Virus record (IMG/VR): IMGVR_UViG_3300050821_018050
Span: 95,806-159,805 of that record
DNA from: a virus
DNA length: 64,000 nucleotides
Direction: 5' to 3' (one strand)
Shown: positions 54,850 to 62,956 of the stretch, piece by piece
How the letters are laid out: each line of letters begins with the position of its first letter
Numbering within the stretch: the first letter of the stretch is position 1
Notes under the pieces: model-generated
The model's input: the letters and a program-made list of their open reading frames with translations, nothing else
Told to the model about the DNA's origin: nothing
The model's database searches: none
Translations under genes and position numbers: made by a program

Positions 54850-55734
54850 CTAATCTGCGACGTTTTTGTTTTTTACTATAGCTTCAGCTGCAACACCTAA
54901 CATAAATTGATCCATAGTTCCCATGCCAGTGGCACCTTGAGGTTGGCCCATGTGAATATCTCTAGGCATTTTCATCGGCGGTGCGGCTGGATTTACTACC
55001 TGTGAATAGTCTTTACCTGGGAGAATTTTGCTTTCGGATACTCCGGTATTAGTTACTGGTGGTGTACGAGGTTTGCGTGCTGGCTTAGCTGGAGTAGCGT
55101 TTGTGTGGTAAGAAATATCTTCTCCGGGTGAAGGGACCGGTTTCGCAACTTGGTAGCCTTTTGGTTTAGCTGTAGCTACTTTGGGAGCCGCTTTAGTGGT
55201 CGAAATAGGTTTTGGTGCAGGAAGTTTTGTAGCAACCACTTGACGAATTGCAGGAGTTGGAGCCGGTGGGCTCGCAGTGATTGAATTAAATGCAGGGGAA
55301 CGTTCCTGTTGAGTCTCTGGCTTACGAGTTAACCGAGCAGCAATGGCTTTTAATGCATCAATTTCTGTTTCTGAGAATGGCGACTCTACTTGAATAGGAG
55401 CCCTTGACTGCTCATCTGGCTTCATACCAAGAAGGATTTCAAGTCGAGACATTGCAAAGGTTTTAATTTCATTTTCTACCAGAGACATGATTTCTGGGCG
55501 AGCTGAGTTTGGCCCAAATAATTCATGATTTATGATGGTTTGATAAAGATTAGCTTGTTCGATTCTAGCCTGTGCTTCAGACATTAATGATTGAGTAGTT
55601 TCCACAGGAGCATCTTCATCAATAATATCATCAAGATCATCGTCATCATACTGAGGTTGTGGACGATACTGATCTCCATCGTCGTTATTATCCGCATATT
55701 CAATATGAATCGGCTCACGCCATTTGATAGTCAT
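54850..55734 (-). CDS. Pro/Ala/Lys-rich protein, 294 aa
   Basis: Acidic N-terminus (QYDDDDLDDIIDEDAPVETT), a helical part at about 55-145, then a long Pro/Ala/Lys-rich disordered region (PAPTPAIRQVVATKLPAPKP) and a short C-terminal helix. Looks like a flexible scaffold or linker protein. No family recognised. Confidence 0.75.
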   Translation of the reverse strand: MTIKWREPIHIEYADNNDDGDQYRPQPQYDDDDLDDIIDEDAPVETTQSLMSEAQARIEQANLYQTIINHELFGPNSARPEIMSLVENEIKTFAMSRLEILLGMKPDEQSRAPIQVESPFSETEIDALKAIAARLTRKPETQQERSPAFNSITASPPAPTPAIRQVVATKLPAPKPISTTKAAPKVATAKPKGYQVAKPVPSPGEDISYHTNATPAKPARKPRTPPVTNTGVSESKILPGKDYSQVVNPAAPPMKMPRDIHMGQPQGATGMGTMDQFMLGVAAEAIVKNKNVAD

Positions 55735-55762
55735 AGTAACTCCTGCTTATATTGTACCATAA

Positions 55763-56470
55763 TTATGTGCGACCTCTTTTTTTGCCAGGCACATTTTTAA
55801 AACTATAAGGCCCATCGTGGCCTCTTTTTGCAGCCAAAACTTCATCTGAAACTTTAATCATGGGTCTTTGGTCAATGCCAAGTACGCCCGATATATACAT
55901 GAAAATATTCTGGAAAACAGTATATGGGTCTTTTTGCGTTTGATAAGAAATTTCTTTTAAAATTGGATTTGATGTTATTTTAAGATCTTGGTGTGGATGA
56001 TTCCTTTGAACCATTATAATTGGTACTTTATGAAGGTGCAACAGTTCTGAGGCTTTTGAGAAATCTTTGGTCGATAAAAATTTCTTCATGCCTTCTCTGC
56101 TACCAACAGTATGTCGTTCTCTCCAAAAAGAATAGTACCTTCCATTGCACATGTTATTAGCATTTAAGTAATCATTTAATTTGTCAAATTGGTAAAAATA
56201 ATGATCTTTTTTGTTATTATCGTGAATCCTAATGAATGGCACTACTTCACCACAAATTATAAGTAAACACCCATGTACTCCATAACTATCCGTTGATCGT
56301 CCAGTAATTTGCCCATATGGTAATTTTTCACAAATATTATACAATGTATTTTGTTGAATTTTACTAAGCTGTGGTAATTCTTCAATTTTACGCACATATA
56401 CTACGGTTTTATCGATGCCAAGTCCAATGGCAGAATCATAATAATCGTGATATTTACTAGAAATGTACAT
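55763..56470 (-). CDS. Conserved-type phage hypothetical, 235 aa
   Basis: Begins MYISSKYHDYYDSAIGLGID; ends KRGHDGPYSFKNVPGKKRGR. The start 'SKYHDYYD' and end 'KGFD/GHD..SFK..P.KKRGR' recur in uncharacterised proteins of large phages as I recall. Contains CGEVVPFIRI and NILKEISYQTQKDP-type segments. Function unknown. Confidence 0.7.
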   Translation of the reverse strand: MYISSKYHDYYDSAIGLGIDKTVVYVRKIEELPQLSKIQQNTLYNICEKLPYGQITGRSTDSYGVHGCLLIICGEVVPFIRIHDNNKKDHYFYQFDKLNDYLNANNMCNGRYYSFWRERHTVGSREGMKKFLSTKDFSKASELLHLHKVPIIMVQRNHPHQDLKITSNPILKEISYQTQKDPYTVFQNIFMYISGVLGIDQRPMIKVSDEVLAAKRGHDGPYSFKNVPGKKRGRT

Positions 56471-56513
56471 TAAGATCAGAGTAGCATCTTTTTATTTGAC
56501 ATGCAACTACATT

Positions 56514-58286
56514 TTAAAGTGAACATACTCCATTTGGACAATCTGTAGTTTCGGCGGTATCAACCGCGTATTTTTCCTTAAAACGAGCGATGCCTTCGGC
56601 CAATGGAATTGCCGTTAATGGTGGAGGCTCAACGGTGCCATCTGCATTTACAAAACCACGGGTGCCTTCACGGTAGAAAGTAGTGCCTTTAAGTTTTGGG
56701 AGGTACTCCAACCATAATGCGGCCATTTCTTCTTGCGGATAATCTGCGGCCATATTAATAGTTTTAGAAACTGCATTATCGACCCATTTTTGCACGATAG
56801 ATTGAAGTTCCATATGATCTCTGACCGAGATGTCTTGGCTACCAATAAAATGTGAAACATCTTTACCTTCTTTCATAAATTGTTCAAACAATGGATGAAA
56901 TACAAGTTGAGTTTTACGAACATCTTCATCCCAGTATCTGCGATCATAACAAGGAGCAAACATTGGTTCAATGCCGCTAGAACAATTACCTGACAAAATT
57001 GATACAGTTCCCGTTGGGGCTTGGGTTAATAAACAACAATTTCGAATACCATGTTCTTTAACCAGAGACCGGATCTTATGAGGCATGCGCTTCATAAACC
57101 CAGATTCAACGTGTTTCAAAGGCTGACATGCGGGGAACATGCCTTTTTCGACTGCAAGCATTACCGATGCCTCATATGCGATCTTTGCGATAAATTTATA
57201 AATCTTATCTACGAATTTATTCCCGTCTTCAGCTCCATAACGGAATCCAAGCATGGCAAGTGCATCGGCCAAACCAGTAGTGCCTAATCCTATTCTTCTA
57301 AGTTTATGTGATTTATCGCGCATCTCAGGAATAGGGTAGTTATTGACAGTGAGAACATTATCGAGAAAGCGTACACCAGTTCTAACGGTATCCGCCAATA
57401 AACTCCATTCAATCGTAGACCCACGTACAAACCGAGGAAGAACGAGGTGCCCAAGGCAGCAGCAATCATAAGGTGACAAAGCGATTTCCCCGCAGGGATT
57501 AGTCGTAGCCAAAGCTTCAATGTACCAGATGTTACTTTCATTTTCCACCAATTCCCAATTTAAGAGCCCAGGCTCTGCACAATTATATGCGTTTTTGACA
57601 ATTTTTTCCCACAAAGGCTTCGCCTTGATAGTTTTCTTATATTTGCCTTTCCAAGAAAGTTCCCAATCACCGTCTTCTTTGACAGCTTTCACAAAATCAG
57701 ACATACGCTTACAGCGTACACTTACATTAGCATGAGTAAGCTCGCCTTTTTGTAACTTAGCATCAAGGAATTCTTCAACGTCAGGGTGATCAAGATCTAG
57801 GCTGAACATTAAAGCCACACGACGATCACCGCCAGCCCGGATCGGTTCAGCACAACCATCAATAAGTCGCATTAATTCCACAGAACCTGGGCTTGTGCCT
57901 GCCTTATCACCAATTGATGCTCCGCGTGGGCGGACATCACTGAAGTCAGTACCACACCCCCCACCTGTCATAGATGTAATAATGGTTTCTTTTGCAATAT
58001 TCCCCCAACCTTCCTTGGAGTCAAGTTCGTTATTAAGAACAAAACAGTTAAGAAGTTGGGGATTATTACGTCCTGAATTATACCAAATGCGTCCACCGGG
58101 GACAAATAAATTATCTACAATAATGGAATTAAAGGCTGATTCGTAATGTCTTTGCTTATCCGTATGCTCAGCTAAAGACATTTGTTTGGCGATCCTTGCC
58201 GCAGCTTGTTCCCACGTTTCATCTGGGGTTAATGCGTAACGATCTTTAAAAATAGTAGCTGAATATCCTTCGGGTCTGAATGTCAT
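56514..58286 (-). CDS. nrdJ: Class II ribonucleotide reductase (adenosylcobalamin-dependent)
   Basis: Start set at ATG 58286 (GAGGAG upstream); the TTG at 58298 is in frame. About 590 residues. Family landmarks: LLNCFVLNNELDS, TGGGCGTDFSDVRPRG, ALATTNPCGEIALSP (active-site Cys and Glu), RRIGLGTTGLADA, LTQAPTGTVSILSGNCSSGI, and the C-terminal redox Cys pair in DCPNGVCSL. Reduces ribonucleotides to supply dNTPs; needs host vitamin B12. No partner subunit required. Confidence 0.9.
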   Translation of the reverse strand: MTFRPEGYSATIFKDRYALTPDETWEQAAARIAKQMSLAEHTDKQRHYESAFNSIIVDNLFVPGGRIWYNSGRNNPQLLNCFVLNNELDSKEGWGNIAKETIITSMTGGGCGTDFSDVRPRGASIGDKAGTSPGSVELMRLIDGCAEPIRAGGDRRVALMFSLDLDHPDVEEFLDAKLQKGELTHANVSVRCKRMSDFVKAVKEDGDWELSWKGKYKKTIKAKPLWEKIVKNAYNCAEPGLLNWELVENESNIWYIEALATTNPCGEIALSPYDCCCLGHLVLPRFVRGSTIEWSLLADTVRTGVRFLDNVLTVNNYPIPEMRDKSHKLRRIGLGTTGLADALAMLGFRYGAEDGNKFVDKIYKFIAKIAYEASVMLAVEKGMFPACQPLKHVESGFMKRMPHKIRSLVKEHGIRNCCLLTQAPTGTVSILSGNCSSGIEPMFAPCYDRRYWDEDVRKTQLVFHPLFEQFMKEGKDVSHFIGSQDISVRDHMELQSIVQKWVDNAVSKTINMAADYPQEEMAALWLEYLPKLKGTTFYREGTRGFVNADGTVEPPPLTAIPLAEGIARFKEKYAVDTAETTDCPNGVCSL

Positions 58287-58315
58287 TTTGCTCCTCAAAA
58301 GTTGCTTGTTATGAC

Positions 58316-58321
58316 ATTATA
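58316..58321 (-). promoter_or_regulatory. Possible -10 box for nrdJ
   Basis: TATAAT on the minus strand, 30 bases before the nrdJ ATG and inside the 50-base gap after the RuvC-like gene. No good -35 at 16-18 bases, so it may be an activated or weak promoter. Confidence 0.35.
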
Positions 58322-58336
58322 ATACCACAGAATTTA

Positions 58337-58924
58337 TTAAAAAATTGTAGAAAGATCTTTCATTTTTGGCTGAGATGTTTGGCTATGAGAAAAACCATAA
58401 GTACATAACGCTAATGCATCTGCAACGTCATTTTGTTGGAGCTGTAAGTCGACACCGAATTTTAATTTTACCCAGGCAACGGAAAGATGTTTCCATGTAA
58501 TCTTTCCACGTGCTTTTTTTTGCTTAACGAGCTTATTGTGCGCTCTTTGTTCCTTACTTAAACCAATCCCTAGCTTTTTTCGCCAAGCCGATGTATCCAC
58601 ATATTTTACTCTTGTAGATAGGCCAAGCTCGCGCAGCATCGTTAGCATGGCGAAATGAACGAACTCAAGTTGTTTTTGAGATACTCGATTTTTACCCTTA
58701 TTGGTTTGTTCAATATAAATCCAATCAGGTAACTGTCCAAGCTTTAAAATAATATCTTTGATTTGAGCGGCCATATTTATGGCACGATCAATTTGGGCAT
58801 AATCTGGCACTAGAGAATATTGATTGGCGTCTGAAACAATAATGGTGTCATAACTTAATATGACACCATCTTGCATCAGCGCATAACCTGTAGAAGTTGA
58901 TAAATCTAGTCCAAGTATGATCAT
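58337..58924 (-). CDS. RuvC-like Holliday junction resolvase, 195 aa
   Basis: RNase-H fold with acidic sites in LGLDLSTSTGYAL (Asp6), WIYIEQTNKGKN (Glu at about 75) and NDVADALALCTYG (Asp at about 173). Cuts four-way junctions, resolving recombination intermediates before packaging. ATG overlaps a small upstream ORF as ATGA. Confidence 0.85.
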   Translation of the reverse strand: MIILGLDLSTSTGYALMQDGVILSYDTIIVSDANQYSLVPDYAQIDRAINMAAQIKDIILKLGQLPDWIYIEQTNKGKNRVSQKQLEFVHFAMLTMLRELGLSTRVKYVDTSAWRKKLGIGLSKEQRAHNKLVKQKKARGKITWKHLSVAWVKLKFGVDLQLQQNDVADALALCTYGFSHSQTSQPKMKDLSTIF

Positions 58925-59004
58925 AAAATTAAAAAAGACGGATGGGTGTTAATCTGCTTTCGCACCCCACAAGGATTTCCTTCGCCATTAACCCAGCATT
59001 TCAT
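58921..59004 (-). CDS. Possible small Cys protein, 27 aa
   Basis: MKCWVNGEGNPCGVRKQINT then HPSFLIL. AAGGA lies four bases before ATG at 59004 and the stop overlaps the RuvC start as ATGA, as in real neighbours. The same bases also fold as an RNA (see 58928-59030), so coding is not certain. Confidence 0.5.
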   Translation of the reverse strand: MKCWVNGEGNPCGVRKQINTHPSFLIL

Positions 59005-59030
59005 CCTTACTTTTAACCAGCCCGTCTTTA
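58928..59030 (-). ncRNA. Possible structured RNA in 126-base gap
   Basis: Minus-strand AAAGACGG (59029-59022) pairs with CCGTCTTT (58941-58934), closing AAGGAT/ATCCTT and a GGGGTGC-GAAA-GCA helix with a GNRA tetraloop; a TTTTTT run follows. The outer helix plus T-tract could act as an intrinsic terminator or a regulatory RNA. No known family assigned. Confidence 0.4.
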
Positions 59031-59050
59031 TAGTCCGTTACGACGGAAAT

Positions 59051-59347
59051 TCAAGCGATATTGCCGCGTTCTTTGAGCGTTTCAATAATTAAAGAATTCT
59101 TTAATGATACCGCTTTAAGTGGTTTTGAATAAGTTTCATTAGCTGTTTTTAACTCTTCGCGTTTAGAGGCCAGATCGGTATCTTTTTCTTTGGCTGCTTC
59201 TAGCTCAGAACGATAACTTGCCATAGCCACTAGTTTTTCTTTCAGTTGCTCATTTGATAGAGCGTAAACTTCTCCAGCAAAAGTTGGATCAACCGCGTTT
59301 ACTTTATCCCAAAGACTTGCCGGACCTTTTTTAGACTTCTTAGCCAT
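59051..59347 (-). CDS. Helical protein, 98 aa
   Basis: LWDKVNAVDPTFAGEVYALS (about 12-31) followed by a long helix (YRSELEAAKEKDTDLASKRE). Start overlaps the upstream stop by one base (TAATG). Recurring phage-type small protein of unknown role. Confidence 0.75.
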   Translation of the reverse strand: MAKKSKKGPASLWDKVNAVDPTFAGEVYALSNEQLKEKLVAMASYRSELEAAKEKDTDLASKREELKTANETYSKPLKAVSLKNSLIIETLKERGNIA

Positions 59348-59595
59348 TATTTTTTACCCTTTACAATTGTTGTGAATTTTCCTAAAGCTGATTTTGCTAA
59401 TTTGCCGCTAACGGTAATGTCGCCAAGCATTTCTAATTGAACTTTTGCAATACCGCGAGCCGATACTTCAAAAGTAGCCTTTGTTACGCCTTTAAGTTTT
59501 TTACCATCAACCAAAACTTCTGTTGAAGCTCCGGTCATCACATTGCGTGCATATTTTTTCTGACGAATTTCAATTTTTACAATTTTTCTTGACAT
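59347..59595 (-). CDS. Small beta protein, 82 aa
   Basis: Strands VKIEIRQKKYARNVMTGAST, VLVDGKKLKGVTKATFEVSA and KVQLEMLGDITVSGKLAKSA; the 'V-DG..L.GV..' pattern is typical of small phage proteins of unknown role. Well expressed by sequence (AGGAGAAAT site). Confidence 0.75.
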   Translation of the reverse strand: MSRKIVKIEIRQKKYARNVMTGASTEVLVDGKKLKGVTKATFEVSARGIAKVQLEMLGDITVSGKLAKSALGKFTTIVKGKK

Positions 59596-59650
59596 TTTTA
59601 TTTCTCCTACTACCGACTATATCACATTTAAATTTTAATGCAACCACGTT

Positions 59651-60070
59651 TTAGCAGGTGAACCTTGGGACATTTGTCCAAAGAGTGTCCACTTCCGATA
59701 CGGAATCGCCAAAAAATGCGCAAGCCATCATTCTCATTTCTTTACCGGAATTATTTTCAGTAAGAGTTTTCATAAATCTAACAATATCGTCCATCTTCAT
59801 TGAAGAGGTTTGCATAAAATGCGGTGGAATTTTATTTTTATTGGAAATATATGAAGAATAATACTCGCATTCTTCTTTATCTAAGAACGCCCTGTAGGTA
59901 AAAGTGCTTCCGTCCATTTCGTAACACATAGCAGATTTACCATTATTCCTGATAAATACCAGATGAATATCTTCATTTGCCTGAAGGGAATCAAAATAGT
60001 GTTCTAGGAATTCTCGCGTGGGTCTAAGCTTAATTAGATCTTTACGCGACCCAGGATTGTTTTCCATCAT
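59651..60070 (-). CDS. Hypothetical protein, 139 aa
   Basis: Start set at ATG 60070 with GAGG upstream (TTG at 60082 is in frame); the start lies 29 bases inside the SbcC-like gene. LRPTREFLEHYFDSLQANED then a beta region with MCYEMDGSTFTYRAFLDKEE. No family recognised. Confidence 0.75.
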   Translation of the reverse strand: MMENNPGSRKDLIKLRPTREFLEHYFDSLQANEDIHLVFIRNNGKSAMCYEMDGSTFTYRAFLDKEECEYYSSYISNKNKIPPHFMQTSSMKMDDIVRFMKTLTENNSGKEMRMMACAFFGDSVSEVDTLWTNVPRFTC

Positions 60071-61736
60071 GTAGTACCTCAATTACGCTTTCAAAGCTCT
60101 CTTTGATCTCAGTTGAATGATCGATTACTATTATAGTACCATTGATTTTAGGTTTAAGGGCCTCAATCGCTGCCTTTTTGAGCGCTACGTCAAATCCATC
60201 CATTGCTTCGTCCAAAATTATCCACCCTAAAGGGGATCCTGTACGGCGTTTTACTACTTCAGAGATTGCTATGTCTACACATAATTCAATTGCACATTGT
60301 TGGCCGCCGCTTAATATTTTGTACTCTCGCACATCATTACCGCTAGTAATGTTTAGGGAGATATTTTTCTTTACGTTACCGTTTTTTGCTGTCGATATAG
60401 TATCAAACCGAAGGTATAAATTTGCGACATTATCTAAAACGCCCATAAGATCGTTAGCTTTAACTTCAATTTCTCTTAATATTTCGGCAAATATTACCGA
60501 AGGAAAACCAGATTTACCAAATACAAATTGAGCGTGCTTGGCTTTCGTAAATACTTCTTCAGATGTATTTACCGTAGTTTCCAGCTCATGTATTTTGTTT
60601 TTGTAAGTAAAATACGACTCTTTCTGAAAATTTAATGCTTTATATGCAGCAACATTGGCATTTAATAAACCTTCTTTTTCAGAAATTTTAGTGCTAAGCC
60701 CATTTAAAGTGTTTTGAGATGAATTTAGCGATTGCTGTAATGTAGTTTCTTGGATGGAAATCTCATGCAATGCAGGAACTTGACCTTGCAATTCGGTTTT
60801 CCTTGCTAATAACTGATTACCGTATTTTTTTTTAGCTTCTAACGCGCTAGCATTGTTTTCCCATGGCTGATGACATGTAAAACAAGCATTTTTAGACATG
60901 TGATCTATCTCTTGAACCAATGCAGATAAATTATTGTTAATATTTAGTATTTCGTTACTAATCTGATTAATTTTCACTGAAGCAGAGCGAGCATGTTGAA
61001 TCTGCGTTCTAAGTGTTGCAATTTCATCTATTAAAGTTTGGGGCGCTTTACTGGCAGTAACAGCTTCTTTGTAATCCTTTTCTGCTGCTAATGATTTATT
61101 CAATGCTTCGCTAATGGCCAGATCATCGTAACTTATAGTATTAAAAAAGCTTTGTGCAGCATTCAAATTAGATTTAGCGCTATTAAATGCTTTTTCGGCA
61201 TTAGAGTAATCTGTATCGGCTTGCAGTGAGGCCCTCTCAAAAGCTTCTAATTCTGGAATTATTTTTGCCAGAAAATCTTTTTTGTCCCCATCTGATTTAC
61301 GAACAAAACGATCATCTAAACTTCTCTGAGACATCTGCGTCAACACTTCTACCACATCTGGAGATGCTTTTAGGAGGTCTTTCACTTCTTTTTCGATGGC
61401 CGAACTCAAGCCTTCGACTGCCACACCATTTTTAGTTAATCCCAATTTGGGTGATTTGATGATTTCGTAGATATTTAATCCATCGCTCAAACTTAATTTT
61501 GCATAAATCTTTTTAGACTCATAATTTTTAAGCCCAGTAGCCGGAATTTTGCAGAAATCTAAAATATATGCAAAACCTTGTACTACTGCTGATTTGCCGG
61601 TACCAGATGTAACTGGAGAATTTATACGCTTTCCTGTAATTAAAGTCGAAGCGCCATCAAATTTAAAAACTTGACGCTCTTTAAATGGTTGAAATCCTTC
61701 TAATTCAAGGCTTATTGGACGTAATAATTTTTGCAT
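60042..61736 (-). CDS. SbcC/Rad50 (gp46)-like ATPase, 564 aa
   Basis: Recombination-related SMC-type ATPase. Walker A region SPVTSGTGKSAVVQG (about 40-54) departs from the usual G-x4-GK[ST] by having Val in place of the first Gly. Coiled coils flank a zinc hook CFTCHQPW (Cys285/Cys288). Signature ILSGGQQCAIEL (about 475) and Walker B GWIILDEAMDGFD (about 515) follow. Works with an SbcD/gp47 nuclease to process DNA ends; no such partner gene is in the window. Confidence 0.85.
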   Translation of the reverse strand: MQKLLRPISLELEGFQPFKERQVFKFDGASTLITGKRINSPVTSGTGKSAVVQGFAYILDFCKIPATGLKNYESKKIYAKLSLSDGLNIYEIIKSPKLGLTKNGVAVEGLSSAIEKEVKDLLKASPDVVEVLTQMSQRSLDDRFVRKSDGDKKDFLAKIIPELEAFERASLQADTDYSNAEKAFNSAKSNLNAAQSFFNTISYDDLAISEALNKSLAAEKDYKEAVTASKAPQTLIDEIATLRTQIQHARSASVKINQISNEILNINNNLSALVQEIDHMSKNACFTCHQPWENNASALEAKKKYGNQLLARKTELQGQVPALHEISIQETTLQQSLNSSQNTLNGLSTKISEKEGLLNANVAAYKALNFQKESYFTYKNKIHELETTVNTSEEVFTKAKHAQFVFGKSGFPSVIFAEILREIEVKANDLMGVLDNVANLYLRFDTISTAKNGNVKKNISLNITSGNDVREYKILSGGQQCAIELCVDIAISEVVKRRTGSPLGWIILDEAMDGFDVALKKAAIEALKPKINGTIIVIDHSTEIKESFESVIEVLHDGKQSWVA

Positions 61737-62697
61737 TCTCTACTCTTTTAATAAATTTATCAAATTCTTTAGCGTGGCACGCTAAATTCAGTCTAGCATA
61801 GTGATTATTTACTCCACAATCTGACCCAGACATAGAAATAATACCATAATATTCCTCCAGATGCAACGGGAGATCAGAAAGGCTCGGAGCATGTAACCAA
61901 ATAAACATTCCTTTTCCGTTATTCATAGGAATGATGGCCGTACCATCAAACGCATCCATTACCTTACTCCATCGATACTGTAATTCTCCACTAGCCCAGC
62001 TAAAAACATCTTCACCATCGACTAATTTTGATTCTGCATAGGAAATATAATTTGATGCTTTAGATTGCGTATCAACACTGACACCAGCAGTGGAATACTC
62101 TACATAATGTCGCATTTCCTCCGCCAATAGAGGATTTTTAGTAATTGCCCAACCTAATCGTAATCCAGCCAGCCCCATAGCTTTGGATAAACTGTATAAA
62201 GAAATATCTGGCAGAACAGAATTAACTATACCAAAAGAAACATATTGAGGCCAGTTATAGCATGAATCTACTGTAGAAGCTGACAGAATTTCTTCGAGTG
62301 GGGCAACTGCTCCGTCTGGATTATTTGGAGATATTAGGAAATGGTTCCAAGAATCTTGGCTTATTAGTAGATTCTGTTTGTATCCACCCATGATACAAAG
62401 TTCTGGGATGCGCGGCCAGTACGGCACTTTTACCTTCAGATGAATAAGTTTTTTGGCATACATTGAAGCACTAATTAATTGGCTAGCTCCATTGCCAATT
62501 ACTATATTATCTGGGACTAAACGAAATCCATGTATAGATTCATGTAAATTAATTATTGACTGAATAAGTTTATTATTTACAATAGGATAGTCGTAAATGG
62601 AATCAGATGAAACAATTTCAGAAACAGAATTATTGGCCCAATATTCTTGATAAAAGGACGGTTCACCAACCTTAAGATTGATCGTCTCCCTCGTCAT
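61705..62697 (-). CDS. PLP aminotransferase, alliinase/TAA1-like, 330 aa
   Basis: Fold-type I aminotransferase. NGASQLISASMYA (about 69-81), ISPNNPDGAV (about 121-130), and the PLP-lysine motif SLYSLSKAMGLAGLRLGWAI (about 165-184) followed by VEYSTAGVSVDTQSKA. This LSK...G.AG.R.GWA..VS.D.Q pattern is that of alliinase and plant tryptophan-aminotransferase relatives rather than of AspC. Compact. Substrate unknown; could act in amino-acid supply or DNA-base modification. Overlaps both neighbours. Confidence 0.75.
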   Translation of the reverse strand: MTRETINLKVGEPSFYQEYWANNSVSEIVSSDSIYDYPIVNNKLIQSIINLHESIHGFRLVPDNIVIGNGASQLISASMYAKKLIHLKVKVPYWPRIPELCIMGGYKQNLLISQDSWNHFLISPNNPDGAVAPLEEILSASTVDSCYNWPQYVSFGIVNSVLPDISLYSLSKAMGLAGLRLGWAITKNPLLAEEMRHYVEYSTAGVSVDTQSKASNYISYAESKLVDGEDVFSWASGELQYRWSKVMDAFDGTAIIPMNNGKGMFIWLHAPSLSDLPLHLEEYYGIISMSGSDCGVNNHYARLNLACHAKEFDKFIKRVENAKIITSNKP

Positions 62698-62956
62698 CTG
62701 AAATTCCCATCCTTTCTTTAAATCTAGTGTTGTCTATTTCGGCATCTTTTTCATTTATTTCTTCAATATCTGCCAATCTTTCAACTGCCCTGGCCATTAA
62801 TCCATTATCTAAATGATCCATTACTCTAACCGTACCAGCTTTTAGCTGATTTGTCGACAGCTCTCCACAAGTGGGGCAAGGAAGCGTCTTTTCACGTATT
62901 TTTAAGAGTTTGGTAAACACTCCATGTGATTTACAGAGATAACTAAACAGCGGCAT
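62672..62956 (-). CDS. FmdB-type zinc-ribbon protein, 94 aa
   Basis: Start set at ATG 62956 (MPLFSYLCKSHGVFTKLLKI), 14 bases inside the chaperonin gene; the frame is open further back to 63040. Cys12-type and PCPTCG (about 25-30) give a zinc ribbon like the FmdB family ('MP.Y.Y.C..CG.F'). Acidic tail. Common in phages next to structural or replication genes; role unknown. Confidence 0.75.
   Translation of the reverse strand: MPLFSYLCKSHGVFTKLLKIREKTLPCPTCGELSTNQLKAGTVRVMDHLDNGLMARAVERLADIEEINEKDAEIDNTRFKERMGISDDEGDDQS

Noticed and set aside
58928-59030. Resemblance to the two conserved halves of a TPP riboswitch (GGGGTGC...CACCC and CTGGGTTAAT...GCGAAGG) in swapped order
   Set aside because: The CTGAGA element and the second P4 strand are missing and the order is reversed; with a plausible coding frame over it, this is too weak to call.
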